A stretch of DNA of 64,000 bases, taken from Beverwykella pulmonaria. Lineage: Eukaryota > Ascomycota > Dothideomycetes > Pleosporales > Melanommataceae. The stretch is from assembly GCA_001599595.1 (NCBI GenBank), contig BCHH01000005.1, positions 2,434,678 to 2,498,677 on the forward strand, read 5' to 3'. The notes beneath the pieces are model-generated. The model saw only the letters and a program-made list of their open reading frames with translations. It did no database searches and was not told the origin of the DNA. The stretch's first letter is position 1. The number at the start of each line of letters is the position of its first letter. The position numbers were made by a program, and so were the translations under genes. Positions 1-12,000 of this stretch are shown here, in pieces.

Positions 1-110
1 ATACTAGCTCTAGTCTCAACTTCCTACGAAATAGAAAAGGAGACTTTCGCAAGAATAAAAAGATGAAATCACTCGGCATCAATTCATTACGCTTATTCGG
101 AGCAGGCAAG

Positions 111-118
111 TCACGTGA
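111..118. promoter_or_regulatory. TCACGTGA palindrome (E-box/CDEI-like) upstream of the Prp45 gene
   Basis: A perfect 8-bp palindrome TCACGTGA with a CACGTG core lies about 136 bp before the ATG of the splicing-factor gene. CACGTG is the site of basic helix-loop-helix factors such as Cbf1-type regulators. That it works here is inference; only the palindrome and its promoter position are seen. Confidence 0.4.
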
Positions 119-253
119 TGTGTCGGACAAGCTGTTTGCCTAGCGTGCTTGGCTCAGGAAACTTTCGACACCATCGACTGGCGGTTCACCACGACATCTC
201 CATCCACCCCTCCTCGCAACCGCTGGACATCCTTCCAGCCGTAAAGCGTAACC

Positions 254-1990
254 ATGTCCGTCGCCTCACTCACAAAGTTCCTGCCTAAGCCGAAATACAT
301 GGGCGAGGAGGAGGAACTCCAGGACTCAAGAGCCACGCGCACCCTCACCACAGAGCAACTGGAAACCCAGATTGCAACGCGACAGAAGGGGCCCCCTCCG
401 TACGGGCAGCGGCAAAGATGGCGACCGCGAAGTGCCGAGGACTACGGCGATGGAGGCGCATTTCCGGAGGTCCATGTCGCGCAATACCCGCTGGATATGG
501 GGAGAAAAGGGACAGCGTCGACTTCGAACGCCCTGGCGATGAGAGTTGATAATGAGGGAAAGACTAAATATGACGAGATTGCGAGGCGAGGCCACAGCGA
601 CTCGAGGATAATACAGGCGAGCTTCAAGGACTTGATTCCGCTACGGCAGCGGGCGGACGCTGGAGAGTTGGACCTGGAACGACCCAGTCAGGAGCTGGTA
701 GAGGCGACCAAGGAACGCACTGCGCTTGCGTTGCAGTCGCTCGTCGCGGGTCAGACCGCTGCGCAACGTCCGAAGATGGTAAAGGGCCGCACCAAAGAGG
801 AACCAACATTTGTCCGTTTCACGCCCACAGCCCAGATGGGGGAGTCCCATGTCAACAAGACCCGAATCTTGAAGATTCAACAAAAGCAGATCGATCCTAT
901 GGAGCCTCCTAAATTCAAACACAAGCGAATTCCCCGTGGACCACCATCTCCACCTCCTCCAGTTTTGCATAGCCCTCCGCGCAAGCTCACTGCCGAAGAC
1001 CAGGAACTATGGAAGATTCCCCCTCCCATTTCGAACTGGAAGAATCCCAAGGGTTACACAGTGCCTCTGGACAAGCGTCTGGCCGCTGATGGACGAGGGC
1101 TGCAAGATATCACCATCAACGACAAATTCTCACAATTTTCCGAAGCGCTAGGTGCTGCAGATCGACACGCCCGTGAAGAGGTCAAACAGCGCGCCTTGAT
1201 GCAACAGCGACTCGCGGAGAAGGAAAAGCTGCAAAAGGAGGAGCACCTACGAAAGCTCGCTCAGCAGGCCCGCGAAGAGCGTGCCAACGTCACCCGTAGG
1301 CGATCAAGAGGCAGCTCCTCCGGTTCCGACAGCGATGACGAAGAAGAGGCAGCCCGACAGCGTGAGGAAGCGCGGCGGGAACGAAAGAGGGAGAACGAGC
1401 GTGAACTCCGCCAGTCTCGTATGGGTACTGAACGCCGTATACAGATGATGGCCCGCGAGCAGAACCGTGATATCTCCGAGAAGGTCGCCCTCGGTCTTGC
1501 CAAACCTACCCAGAGTGGAGAGTCTATGTATGACTCGAGATTGTTCAACCAGAGCAGTGGCTTCAATGCTGGTTTCAATGAGGATCAGCACTTTGACAAA
1601 CCACTGTTCGCGGCCCAGGACGCCATCAGCAGTATTTATCGCCCGAGCCTGCAGCAAGACGATGGCGAGGACGATGGGGCTACCTACGACCGAATAACCA
1701 AGTCGAGCAAGTTTGAAGTTCTGGGTAAGGCAAAGGAGGGCTTCAAGGGGGCAGATTTGCAAGAGGTCAGTTGGTGCAATTCAGCTATGCTGCCAAAATG
1801 GAAAGCTAATGTGTTGCAGGCTCGCGATGGACCCGTACAGTTCGAGAAGGACACCGACGACCCGTTCAACATCGATGCGATGATCAATGAAGTCCGCGGC
1901 GAGAAGCCGGGAGAAAAGCGGTATGGAATTCAGGAAGCCGATAGTGGCAGAGCGGCGAAGCGTGCGAGGGTCGACGACGACAGTGACTGA
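254..1990 (+). CDS. prp45: Pre-mRNA-processing factor Prp45 (SNW/SKIP family)
   Basis: This single-exon gene encodes 578 residues and is the SNW/SKIP-family spliceosome component, a nuclear protein of the Prp19-associated activation complex that stays through the catalytic steps. The signature S-N-W-K-N-P-K-G-Y is at about residues 260-268, followed by P-L-D-K-R and A-A-D-G-R-G, all hallmarks of the SNW domain. A proline-rich stretch (PPSPPPP) precedes it. The second half is strongly charged, with E/R/K-rich helices and an acidic GSDSDDEEE patch near residues 355-365, as in orthologues. It ends with a nuclear-signal-like AAKRARVDDD. The start ATG is the first in frame and has an ACC before it. 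Nothing appears truncated. Identity is secure from the SNW block and the length. Confidence 0.95.
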   Translation: MSVASLTKFLPKPKYMGEEEELQDSRATRTLTTEQLETQIATRQKGPPPYGQRQRWRPRSAEDYGDGGAFPEVHVAQYPLDMGRKGTASTSNALAMRVDNEGKTKYDEIARRGHSDSRIIQASFKDLIPLRQRADAGELDLERPSQELVEATKERTALALQSLVAGQTAAQRPKMVKGRTKEEPTFVRFTPTAQMGESHVNKTRILKIQQKQIDPMEPPKFKHKRIPRGPPSPPPPVLHSPPRKLTAEDQELWKIPPPISNWKNPKGYTVPLDKRLAADGRGLQDITINDKFSQFSEALGAADRHAREEVKQRALMQQRLAEKEKLQKEEHLRKLAQQAREERANVTRRRSRGSSSGSDSDDEEEAARQREEARRERKRENERELRQSRMGTERRIQMMAREQNRDISEKVALGLAKPTQSGESMYDSRLFNQSSGFNAGFNEDQHFDKPLFAAQDAISSIYRPSLQQDDGEDDGATYDRITKSSKFEVLGKAKEGFKGADLQEVSWCNSAMLPKWKANVLQARDGPVQFEKDTDDPFNIDAMINEVRGEKPGEKRYGIQEADSGRAAKRARVDDDSD

Positions 1991-2655
1991 TTTGGAGATT
2001 TCCGAATGAAGATTTGGACCATACCAGAAGGAGCCCACAAGAAGAACGACAGTAGGCTCGATCGGTCGGACGAATTGTAAATTTATATGGGAGGCGCTAG
2101 CTACTCCTTATGAAGACGTCGAATTTTGGAATTGGGATTGTATACCTCGTGAAAATAAGGAGCATAGCGTTAACGGGATGGACACCAATAAATCGAGCCA
2201 CTAGCGCAAAATTCATTTCAGAGCATTCGGGCCGTGTATATCAATACTTTTGGCCGACTCGTGGCATCAACGCAACTCATGTTCGACATTGTGATCATGC
2301 ACACACGGATTCAACAATCATTTTAGGAGGAGCACTAAAGGTTCGATTGAATTCTACGATGTCGCACAGTATTGGAGATGGAGAAATGCAGTATATGGTC
2401 GTCACGGTAGAAAAGGAAATGCACTCGTCAAGATGGGGCACTGTTGCTATAACGTGTATCGCGTCATGAAAAGCGTTGTTACTTGCCAACCCTCTATCAC
2501 TACATTTATTCCTCGCGGCCTATTTGTACACGTGAGTATTACACACTCTGTGCACCAATATAGGGCATCAAGTATCAATCGCATTCCAGCGAGGTCATAC
2601 GCATACGTTTCGCATCCCATCATCGTTCCCTATTCCCACTGCCATTTTGGATTAC
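1991..2655. other. Convergent intergenic region (Prp45 / ankyrin gene)
   Basis: This is the 3' flank of both neighbours, AT-richer than the genes. Short open frames exist but none has a recognisable motif. I see no RNA gene or repeat here. Confidence 0.5.
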
Positions 2656-3177
2656 TCACATCCCGTTCACGCCATTCATGGCCTTCTCTTCCCCATTCAC
2701 CCCGAATAACCTCAAGCACCCATCTCGTTTAAACATCTTTGCACAATCTACCGCATTCGGATGTCCGTTCCCTACATCGGCCCCGCCCTCAAAGAGCACC
2801 TCGACAACGTCATCATAGCCCTTGAACACGGCGCCTGCGATTGGGCTCTGGCCTCGTGCATTGAGCACATTCGGATCAGCCCCAGTTTCTAGTAATGCTT
2901 TTGCGGTGGCGGCGTGGCCATGGTACGAGGCGAGCATAAGGAGGGTGTCGCCCGCGCTGTTTGTGAGGTTGGGCGGGATACCCGCGGCTATGTATTGTTG
3001 TAGCTCGGGGGTGAAGCCGCGGCGTGCATAGTCAAAAAGTTTGGCCGCGAGGTCGAGGGCTTCGGGGGGGAGTTGCGAGGGTGTGGAAGGTGTGCCGTTT
3101 GCGGAAGCTGGGGCTGGGGAGGCTCCGTCCGTGGCGGGGTTGCCGTTTGGCGTTGGGTTTTGGAGTTGGGCGCTCAT
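2656..3177 (-). CDS. Small ankyrin-repeat protein
   Basis: This intronless gene encodes 173 residues. The first ~38 residues are a low-complexity N/P/A/T/S linker. The rest carries ankyrin repeats: the helix-turn cores G-D-T-L-L-M-L-A-S-Y-H-G-H and A-K-A-L-L-E-T-G-A-D-P-N are near residues 80-107, and a second unit (G-Q-S-P-I-A-G-A-V-F-K-G) follows directly. It resembles the short cytosolic ankyrin proteins of ascomycetes (like S. pombe P16F5.05c), which are thought to be protein-binding adaptors; no enzymatic domain is present. It is divergent from the TAF11 gene, sharing ~330 bp of promoter. The family call is safe, but the partner is unknown. Confidence 0.85.
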   Translation of the reverse strand: MSAQLQNPTPNGNPATDGASPAPASANGTPSTPSQLPPEALDLAAKLFDYARRGFTPELQQYIAAGIPPNLTNSAGDTLLMLASYHGHAATAKALLETGADPNVLNARGQSPIAGAVFKGYDDVVEVLFEGGADVGNGHPNAVDCAKMFKRDGCLRLFGVNGEEKAMNGVNGM

Positions 3178-3507
3178 TTCGTGGACGTGGTTCTACATTG
3201 GACTGGGGAATGAGTTTATAGTGGGCGAGAACGGAGATGTGAGAAGCTTAGAAGGCGAAAGGCGAGACCATAACACTCAGTAACCAGATGCACGAACGTT
3301 GAATCGATGACATAGTGACAGGGATGACTAGTGGAAGCGCGACTGACATGTCTTGGCGATTGTCGATCCCTCGAGTTTGGCCTTCGCCCTTCTTCTACTT
3401 TAGCTTCATCAAATTATACCACCTCGACTCACCTAGTCACACCCTTTCCGTCACCTATGAGATAACTACCTCGCGCAAAACTGTTTCCAGCCCAACAACT
3501 TCCCAAA
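3178..3507. promoter_or_regulatory. Shared divergent promoter, ankyrin protein / TAF11
   Basis: A 330-bp spacer separates two outward-facing start codons. It includes a pyrimidine-rich stretch (about 3380-3450) on the TAF11 side. I see no canonical TATA box. Confidence 0.4.
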
Positions 3508-4595
3508 ATGGCCTCCCCACCACATGTCCCCCAGCTCAACATCCCGCGCAAACGCTCCAGCATCTCCAGCGTCGCCGGTGCCGCCGCCAAAAAGCGCAAG
3601 CCCTCCCAGCTCCGCAACTCCTTCGCGCCCTCCTCCGATAGTGCCGTCGGCTCGCCGCTGCGATACTCGCGCTCGCCATCCGTGGACAGCGTCGCAACCA
3701 CCTCGGTTGCGAATGGAGTCGGGGGAGGCAGGAAGAGGAAGCGGAAAGGCGACGACAACCTGAGCGTGACCGGGAGCAGTATTCGCGGGGGGCGGAGGGG
3801 CGATGCGCGAAGTGCAACGGGGGTCGAGGGGGAGAGTGCGGGAGGGGAGCAGGGCGAGGGCGAGGAGGACGAGGAGGATGATTTCGAGGAGGAGATGGAT
3901 GCCGTGCTTGAGGGCGGGAAGGTGACGGAGGCGACGAAGAAGCAGGAGAAGGAGCACGAGCGGTATGTCTGTTTCATTCCGTCTTCTTTTGAGGACGTCT
4001 TGCTAATTCACCCTGTTGTAGCATCTTGATGGAAGCCATGGACCCTAACCAGTCCGACCGCTATGCAACCTACCGCCGCATCCGCCTCAAGCGCGAGATC
4101 GTCCGCAAACTCGTCAACCAGACCCTCTCCCAGTCCGTCCCCCAACCCGTCATCATCGCCGTCACCTCCTACTCCAAAGGCTTCATAGGCGAACTCGTCG
4201 ACCGCGCCCTCACCGTCCGCGACGAATGGGCCGCCGTGCGCACACACCTGCCCAATCCCAATCTCCCCCCCCAGCTCCTCGCCATCGGCTTTCATCATCC
4301 AAAGGGCCATCGAGAGGGCACGAAACCCACGAGTCAGGATATCCAGAATGCAGGCTTGTTCTATAATCAGGTGCCGAAGGATCAAGACTTCTTGGTCAAG
4401 GTGGATGAAAACGCGAGCTTGGAGGAGAGGTTGAAGATGTGTGATAAGGGCCCTTTGACGCCGGCGCATTTGCGAGAGGCGCTGAGGAGGTATAAGAGGG
4501 ACCGGGATGGTGGGGGCGCGGGGTTCGCGGGACTGAGTTTGGATGGGCCAGAGAGGGCGGCGGGGAGGATGGGCGGGAAGAGGCTGTTCCGTTAA
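3508..4595 (+). CDS. taf11: TFIID subunit TAF11 (histone-fold)
   Basis: There are two exons, 3508-3962 and 4022-4595, separated by a 59-bp intron (GTATGT...TTGTAG); the spliced product is 342 residues. TAF11 pairs with TAF13 through a histone fold inside TFIID and helps recruit RNA polymerase II. The N-terminal half is disordered, with Lys/Arg clusters and a Glu/Asp-rich block (EEDEEDDFEEEMD) near residues 125-140. The conserved part starts just across the intron: R-I-L-M-E-A-M-D-P-N-Q-S-D-R-Y, then K-R-E-I-V-R-K-L-V-N-Q-T-L and G-F-I-G-E-L-V-D-R-A, the TAFII28-like fold. A fungal extension of ~110 residues follows. Without the intron the domain would be out of frame, so the splice is well supported. 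Confidence 0.93.
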
Positions 4596-5046
4596 CGGAC
4601 GTGGTTATTATGGGGATTTGGGGGGGGAGTTCGGGCGTTTTCATTGAGGAAAGATATCATGTTGTGGTGTCATTGACATGCACCACTGCCGCAAAATACC
4701 TTCAGTCCTCGGCCATCTTGCATCAGTGGCTAGAAATTCATGCATAGCGTGGAGTTAGGGATTCGGTCACAAAGGGAATATTCTTCTTCGATGTACATTT
4801 CTTATCTAGATATCAGCTATCCTTGGTAGGATCGAGCTTTTCTTCAATTTACTTCACCTTGTTATGAGTGCACGATAATAAGCACGGAAGTTTGGTGCAC
4901 CAAGTCACTTTGAATGAACAGGCTTTGATCATTATGAGCATCCCGTCGTTGGGACGTTTTTGCCATGACAGCTACATGAAGGGCCATCAAATCCCGCCAC
5001 CCATAAATCCCGAGCAATGACCATAGAAATCCCAATAACCCACAAC
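4596..5046. other. Convergent intergenic region (TAF11 / L4)
   Basis: These are 3' flanks of two converging genes, AT-rich around 4780-4930. No gene, repeat or RNA structure was recognised. Confidence 0.5.
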
Positions 5047-6595
5047 CTAGTTTTCCTGGAGAAGGGTGCTGAAGGTTTCGCCAGTCGGCTTCGGCTTCTC
5101 GCTCTCCAGCTTCTTTTGACCCAGCTTCTCCTTTGCGAACGCAGCCGCGTAAGGGTTGAGTCGGAGCTGTACCTGGAAGTTCTTGAGCGGGTTCTTCTTC
5201 TGCACGACGGTGCGCTTGGTGACGGCGCCGCCACGGACGGGCCGGAGCACGTTCTGGACTTCGGACGAGTTGATGAGCTTGTTGAGATCAGGGTTCTTCA
5301 TGATGGCAGAGGGGAGGAGGAAGTCCTTCTTCAGTGCGGACGCTTCTGTTGTTGAGCCGTAGATTTTATCGAGGGCAGCAAAGGCAGAGGACGTCCAGAC
5401 GATGAAGCGGCCGAGGTGGCCACCGGGAGCCAACTGGAGGAGGTTGAGGGAGTAGACAGAGGAGGTCTCGACGCCGGAGACGTTGCGGAACGCAAGCACC
5501 AGCTCGTTGCCATCCTCATCAGGGTTGTAGACGATCAGAGGACCGCGGCGCTGAGTGTAGCGACGACCCCTCAGCTTACCCTTACCAGCTCGCATCTTGC
5601 GTGACTTCTTGACCTTCTCGAGATCAGCGCCGGCTCCGACGGCCTTGAGGAGAGCAATGGCAGCGGAAGTCTTGGCAATAGCAGCGTCGGCGAAAGCAGT
5701 CGATGAGATGACGAGCGGGACTTCCGGGACGGTGGCGATATTGTGACCGCGAGCGAGCAGGAGAGCAGCGCTGGAAGAGGCGGCAAGGGCAGAGGCTGTG
5801 GCGAAGCGTTTCTGGTTGAGGTTGAGCTTCTGGTGCCACTTGCGCCAGACCTTGGTCGGGGCGAACATGCGTCCAGAACGGCACTGGTTACCAAAGGCAG
5901 CCTGGCCGGCACGGTGAGTTCCTCCTCCAGAGACACGTGGAATACGGGCAACGGCACGTCCAGTTCCCCATGACTCGGCCGAAGTCTGGTGACCAGCCTT
6001 CTCGGAACTGGATGTTGTATTAGAGGTGTGGTAGATAGAATGGCGTGTGCGGTCAGCGCAACTTACACAGCGTAGGGCTGGCGGCGGTTCTTGTTCATGC
6101 CAGTGTGGACGAACTGGACAATGTCCGGCCGGATGGGGCTCTACAGTGACGTTAGCGCTGAAGTTTTGGAGAAACGTCAAGTCGCGAGAAATTGCAAAGT
6201 AAATCACAGTTCCGGGGAAAAAGCAGTCCCTCGCAAACAGCTATCCCCTGGGAAATACTGCCGTTGAGCAGAAGCCCCGCCGTAACTAGATATGTGCAAA
6301 GGCTTCCTGAAGCCGTCCACCACACCTAGGGGAAGATATCTCAGGATGCTGATCACAATTGAAGCGCCGTCGAAATGCCAATTGTAGCCAGAACCTTCTC
6401 CATTCTCCTCCCAGCCTGATTGTGTATGTGTGGTATGCGGTAGACATGGCGAAGCGGTGTGGAAGCTCGAAGGTGGGATATCGATGTTGGAATTGCGCCG
6501 AAGGCAGTACTGACCTTGAAGACATTAGGAATGGAGAGGGTGTCCTTGGACGCCTCGCCACTGGCGGAGATGACGGTGACAGTCGGCCTAGACAT
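5047..6595 (-). CDS. rpl4: 60S ribosomal protein L4 (uL4)
   Basis: Three exons on the minus strand, 6515-6595, 6067-6140 and 5047-6007, give 371 residues. The introns are 374 bp (donor GTCAGT) and 59 bp (donor GTAAGT). uL4 lines the exit tunnel of the large subunit with its long internal loop. Exon 1 gives MSRPTVTV...IPNVFK, exon 2 [20 protein letters not shown], and exon 3 opens with [18 protein letters not shown], all diagnostic of eukaryotic L4. The loop motif [20 protein letters not shown] and the late [17 protein letters not shown] are present. The long first intron next to a tiny 27-codon first exon is typical of fungal ribosomal-protein genes and may contain regulatory sequence. Confidence 0.97.
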
Positions 6596-9086
6596 GTCGA
6601 TATCGTGGGAGGACTGCGGTTAGTATCGTGGGTTTGGATCGTGAAGTTGCGACACAATATTTTCCACGGATGGCAGAGGCGAGTTGAGTGCGCTTGCCAA
6701 GACTTGCCGTATTGTAATAAGCGAGTGCGCTAGTACGCCTTTGGCGACAACGCAATGGATTTGGGCGAGTGAAATAACTTGTAATTAATTTGAGGATACA
6801 GTTGCAAAGGGTATATCAAATCACGATGGAAATTCTATTCAAAGCTCGCCACCACCATCAATGTGCAGTCTTAACAAAGGACATAATCACGTAGCAAATA
6901 CCTCATCTCTCGGCTTTAGCACACAGTATATCTCACACCTCGCTAGGTAAATATCATGAGCGCAATAGCGGTGTGTCTGAAGGCACCGGATACCTTCGAC
7001 TGCAGTCCCGCCCAGTGCCAGGTAAATCGATCTCACTTCTGCCGCAACAAATAACATCTGATTTTCCCTCCTTCTGCCCATCTCGCGGGGAATCTGGTGA
7101 TCTCTGTTGATACAGAGGATGAATTCTTGTTCCTCGTTTTATGATCAACTCTAAGCGCATATAACCCAGCAGATAGTCTCGGAGCTAGGAAGAGTGTGTA
7201 TCCGGGCCTCTCCAGGGCTACTAATGCACATTTAAAAAGAGGTCCAAAGGGTTCGAGGTGCTCTTCGCCATCCTACTACATCCGCCACAAGACGACAAGC
7301 ATAGAGAAGAAGCGTGTCCAGGCTGCTCTTCAGACTAGAGTGATAATTAAGTCCATGCACCGCTAGGGTCTGCTGTTTGCGCAGCCACACGCAGTTCCCA
7401 GGTTCTGGTCCTGGATCTGGATCTGACGCAGTTCTGAGATTTCGGTTCCAATTTCGACATGTGTGCTGTTTACAAAGTTATAGGTGATACCTGGCTTAAG
7501 TCCGGCTTCGAGAATGACGAGACCTCGTCAGACTTTCCTAAATGTGACTAGAACAGACCACCAAGTGTGATTGTGTGACAGAGACTTGGCGGAAAGGAAA
7601 TTTGGCAGTTGGTGGAGGCCAGGAGCCTCACGCGAAAATGCAGGGGCCATCATTCGCCCTTTTGCCTTTTGACGTGCAATTGGAATGGGCCTCGACGTGG
7701 CGATGGTATGGCAATTATTAGTGATCTTGAAACTGCGTTCTCAGGTGACGGCGACCGTGATGTGATGATGAGGTTCGACGGTTCACCCCGCCAACTGGGC
7801 GTGTTGCGCGGGCCAGGCTCGATCGAGACAGCCTCATGTTTCACGTTGACCGTTGTTGTCGGACCGTCATGTGCTCGTTGTGGCAAATCCAGAGGGATCA
7901 TTGCCAAACACGACTCCGCGGCGGCGAGTGTTATCGGAGTCCTGGGGGTAAGGCTGAGCTGCGAAAGAGGAGTGACTGCGTCCACGGGGGAGCCGCGAAA
8001 TGCGTTTGTTTTAAGGCTGAAGAGGTTGAGCCAACTCGCGTTCGCTTGCACTGGCCTGGCCTGTTGGCGCCGAGGACGCTGAACGACTGCGCAAGCGCCC
8101 ATCTCACTCACGTTCTGTCGTGTCTAAATTTAGCCTCGAAGAGGCGACAACGCCAGACAAACAGTCTCTGCGATGGCACACGCACAGCGCACTCCGCAAG
8201 AAGATACTGAGAGCGAGGGCCATGGGGAGCGGGGACTGCTCTGTGGGTTCGTCGCAACACGGCTGCGCAAGCCCTTTTGATTACAGCGCAGAGGGTGGTT
8301 CTGTCGTGTGTGTTGTAACGGGCAAGCTCCCTTGTCGCGCCTTCTTAAAATAGACGGGCCCGCCCCTCATTGGCCAGCTGGCCAGCGCCAGCCGCCCTCT
8401 GCTCTGGCGGCAGCGACCCTCTCACACTGCGCTCGACTGCTCCATCCTACAACCTCCAGCAAAGCGCCGTCCGCACGACACCACACCCACATTCTCCCCC
8501 TCCCTCCCCCTCTCCTCGGCCGATCGCTCGAGGCCACGGCGCCTGCAACTCGACCGGCTTCCCGCGGGCCCCCAAGTCGGTACAATTCCACGTCTGTCGC
8601 GTTCGGCCTCCTCCTCTCACGAACCGTCACTCGCCCTCGCCCTCCACACCCGCGCCGCTACACTTCCTGCACCTCTGCAAAAATCGCCCAGCCTGCATAT
8701 GCGTGCGCGCTCGCCTCTTCTTCCTTGCGCTCAGTAGGCGCATCGCCAGTCACTCTCTTTCGGCGCTTAGTCGGGATCTGGCATCTCGTTTCAAAGTGAC
8801 CAACAGTCTCCGCTGTTGGCAATCGGTGCGTCCGCAATCCTTTCCTGTGCCCCAACTGCCCCAATATCCTCTACCCGCCGCCGCTGCCTGTTCTGGCTCC
8901 ATCATGTTCTTGTGAAAACATTGTAGCGTGCTGCTGCGCTTCCCACACGTCCTGCCTTCGAACGGCCTCTCCCTCTACACGATTCGCTCTGCCCAAACGT
9001 CCTCACCACATTTTGCGACCAGCAAGACCTACGCCTCGCCCCCTGTGTCGTTGTTTTACAGCCCTCCCGCCGATGCTGCTAGTGGC
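6596..9086. other. Long divergent intergenic region (L4 / dual-specificity phosphatase)
   Basis: These 2.5 kb have no recognisable gene. The right part (8340-9086) is C/T-rich and looks like the promoter and leader of the phosphatase: CTTAAAATA at 8345-8353 is TATA-like, an inverted CCAAT box (ATTGG) follows at about 8369, and pyrimidine runs continue to 8900. An open frame upstream of the chosen ATG has no methionine, so it is treated as leader. Confidence 0.5.
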
Positions 9087-12000
9087 ATGGCCATGTCAAC
9101 AACCACTGTCGTCCAAAAAGCTGATTTGAAAAGGGCTTTTGCTCCCGATTTAGTACTTAATTCTTCCTTTCCTTCCAAGCGGTTCGAGCACGCTTTTACT
9201 CCTCGCCCCGTCCACCCTCCCAGGACCCGCAGACTCAGCATGGTTCAAGCCAGCTCGAGAACGTTTATGCCGATCCCTTCGTTCATGTCAGTGTTTGGAG
9301 AACAAACAAGCACCACCGCGTCCAAGGAGTTGCCGCACCGAGACGGCACCAGCCCCCATGGCAGCCATATAACACGACCTGCTTCCAGTGGGAATACCAC
9401 GAGCGGCCCGGGGTCCGCTAACGTCCCTTTTGCCGCCTTCCACATCCACCGTGATTCGACATCGACATTAGCTTCCGAGTCCTCAGACTCCAGTCCCACA
9501 ACCACAATATCCACAATGGATTCCAGCTCAGTGACGGACCCTTCACCTGGCCCTTCGCCCGAGTCGCCCGTCGCCAAGGCAGCGCCGTCGTCTTTCGTAC
9601 CAGATTTCCGATCCCGACGGACGGAAAATAATTCGCTAGACAATTCTCCGACAGCCTTCTTCGAGCTAGCACGGCCCACCACGCCCGCCAAAAAGCCCCG
9701 GAATCTGAAGAATCTTGGTATCAATACGGCAAGCTCCTTGAGTAATTTGCGGTCGAATCCAACAGCTCCTTTGCCCGGTTTGGTGAAGAAAGAGAAGAAC
9801 ACATCCGCCCCGACATCTCCCTCCTTCATCAAGCCGCCAACACCGCCCAAGAGACGGCCCAGCAACCTGAGTCTGACAATCAAGACTCCTGGCAGCAATG
9901 AAAACAAGGGCCCCATGCGGTTGATGATTCCCTCGACGCCGGCTCTAAACCGTCCCGCCCTTCGCCATTTCCAGTCCTCGCCATCTCTTCCTCTCTGCTC
10001 CCAAAATGGGTCTTCTGGGGGCATGCAGCTTCCTGCCTTACGCCCCATCAAGACAAACGCTCATGGCTTAAGCGAAGTACCGTTCGAAATGGAAGAGGAG
10101 GATCAAGAACAGAATTTCGATATTCCACAATCTCGCGAAGAAAAGCCAGCTGCTTACCCGAACGGGCCCATATGCATCTACGAATCCGGTGTGTTCCTCT
10201 ATTTCGAACCAACAGTAGAGCAGGCCCTCACGTACGACCTTATCATAAACGTTGCGAGTGAAGTTCCAAATCCATTCACCACTCCAGCATCCGTCTCGCA
10301 GAAAGAGCTCGACGCAAGGCGCGTGGATGGGCCACCAGCAGAGAATGTAGACTTTGCTTCTCTTCCCGAGCGCACCAAGCCATCCTCGTTCGACACCCAG
10401 AGCAGCTCACCAACTACACCAAAGGCAACACCAATCTTGGAGGATACCTTGCAAACAAGCGTTGTTGTGAATGGCACCACATCCAAAGCTCCAGAGTACA
10501 TCCACATGAAATGGGAACACAACACCGATATCGTCCCCGATCTTTACAAGCTGGTGAAATTGATGGATGATCGAGTGCAGCAAGGAAAGCGCATCCTTGT
10601 TCACTGCCAGTGCGGTGTGAGCCGTTCCGCAAGCTTGATTGTCGCGTACGGAATCTACAAAAACCCCGGGGTTAGCGTACAAGAAGCGTACGACTCAGTA
10701 AAGAAACGTAGCAAATGGATAGGACCGAACATGAACCTGATCATGCAGCTTCAGGAGTTCAGGAACGGCTTGCTCAAGCTGAATGAAAACAGGTCTTACC
10801 ACAATCAGTCATTCGGCATGAATTCCCAACGGAGGTCTGCTGGTATGCCAACTGCGAACTCCAACGGAACAAATAGACACTCGCCCTTCGACAGGGAAAT
10901 TTCTTTTGGCTCACGGACGCCCCGGACCGCTCCATTGCCTCCAGACAACGATTTGAACATGCAACGCGCCAGCACCGGTAACATGATATCTATATCACCA
11001 GGTCCGACCTCAGCACCCCAAAGCTCCTTCTTTTCGCCAGGATTTCGACGATCATGGGCTTCAAGCCAAACTCACTTCGATTTGTCTCCAAAGCCTTCGC
11101 CAACTACCATCCCGTACGTGGATCCTAAAGGTCACGTCGTACCCATGCTCTCCATTACCAACAACGACCAATCTACTGGCCAGGCAGATGTTGGAACTTG
11201 CGAGGAGCCTGCACAATCTCAGCAAGAGGCAGGTTTGAGACCGGTTTCAGTGCCAAACTTCTCTCGCCAATTTCCTCTTCGGATGAATGTAGACAACGAA
11301 CGCACTGCGGATGATATACAACCGGCAACCTTTCTCACGGCACCGAAAGGATTCGGAAGTTTCGACATCCTGCGATCTCCGGCCGTTCCCAGCTTCAATC
11401 TTGCTGCACTCGGCCCAGATTCATCTGCTGACTCTGAATTGCTCTCTCCTAGAGCTACGGAGTTCAACATCCATCCATGGCCGCGTGGGTATGACACAGA
11501 CTCACAATCGTCGCCGAGTTTAACCCAACACTCGCCAATATCCCCAAGATCTGCTGGGTTTCATACTACCGCTCCGAACCATGAAGAAAGCAGCCACTCT
11601 GTTCCACTTCTATCTCCTCGAACCACGTCCTTTAACTTCAATCCCCCGCAGACAACTACAGAGACTCCAGAGCCTGGAGATCGATCTTCGCAACAATTCG
11701 ATCTTACGTCGCCTGTCATCACGACATTCCCAAAGGACATCTTTCCGTCCAAGAGCGATGTCCTCGATGCCGAGGTGGCATCGCCAAGGGCTACCGAATT
11801 CCACATGACTCCACTGAAACCGAAATTAGCGGACGCAGACCCTTTTGGTTTGACTTCCCCAAGACAATTTGAGTTCCCAAGCATTCCATTCGAGGCAGTG
11901 GATTTGACACCGTTTCGGAACGTTGAGGAACCTCGACGCCCTTCGTTTCAAGCATTCTTGCCTCCTGCTCACCTCGCTCAACCTGAGGCTGTCAATGGCT

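Noticed and set aside
8928..9086. Extension of the phosphatase upstream of the first ATG
   Set aside because: The frame is open but begins with GTG and has no ATG before 9087; eukaryotic initiation favours the ATG.
9245..10051. 268-codon open frame on the minus strand
   Set aside because: It is antisense to the phosphatase coding region; no family features.
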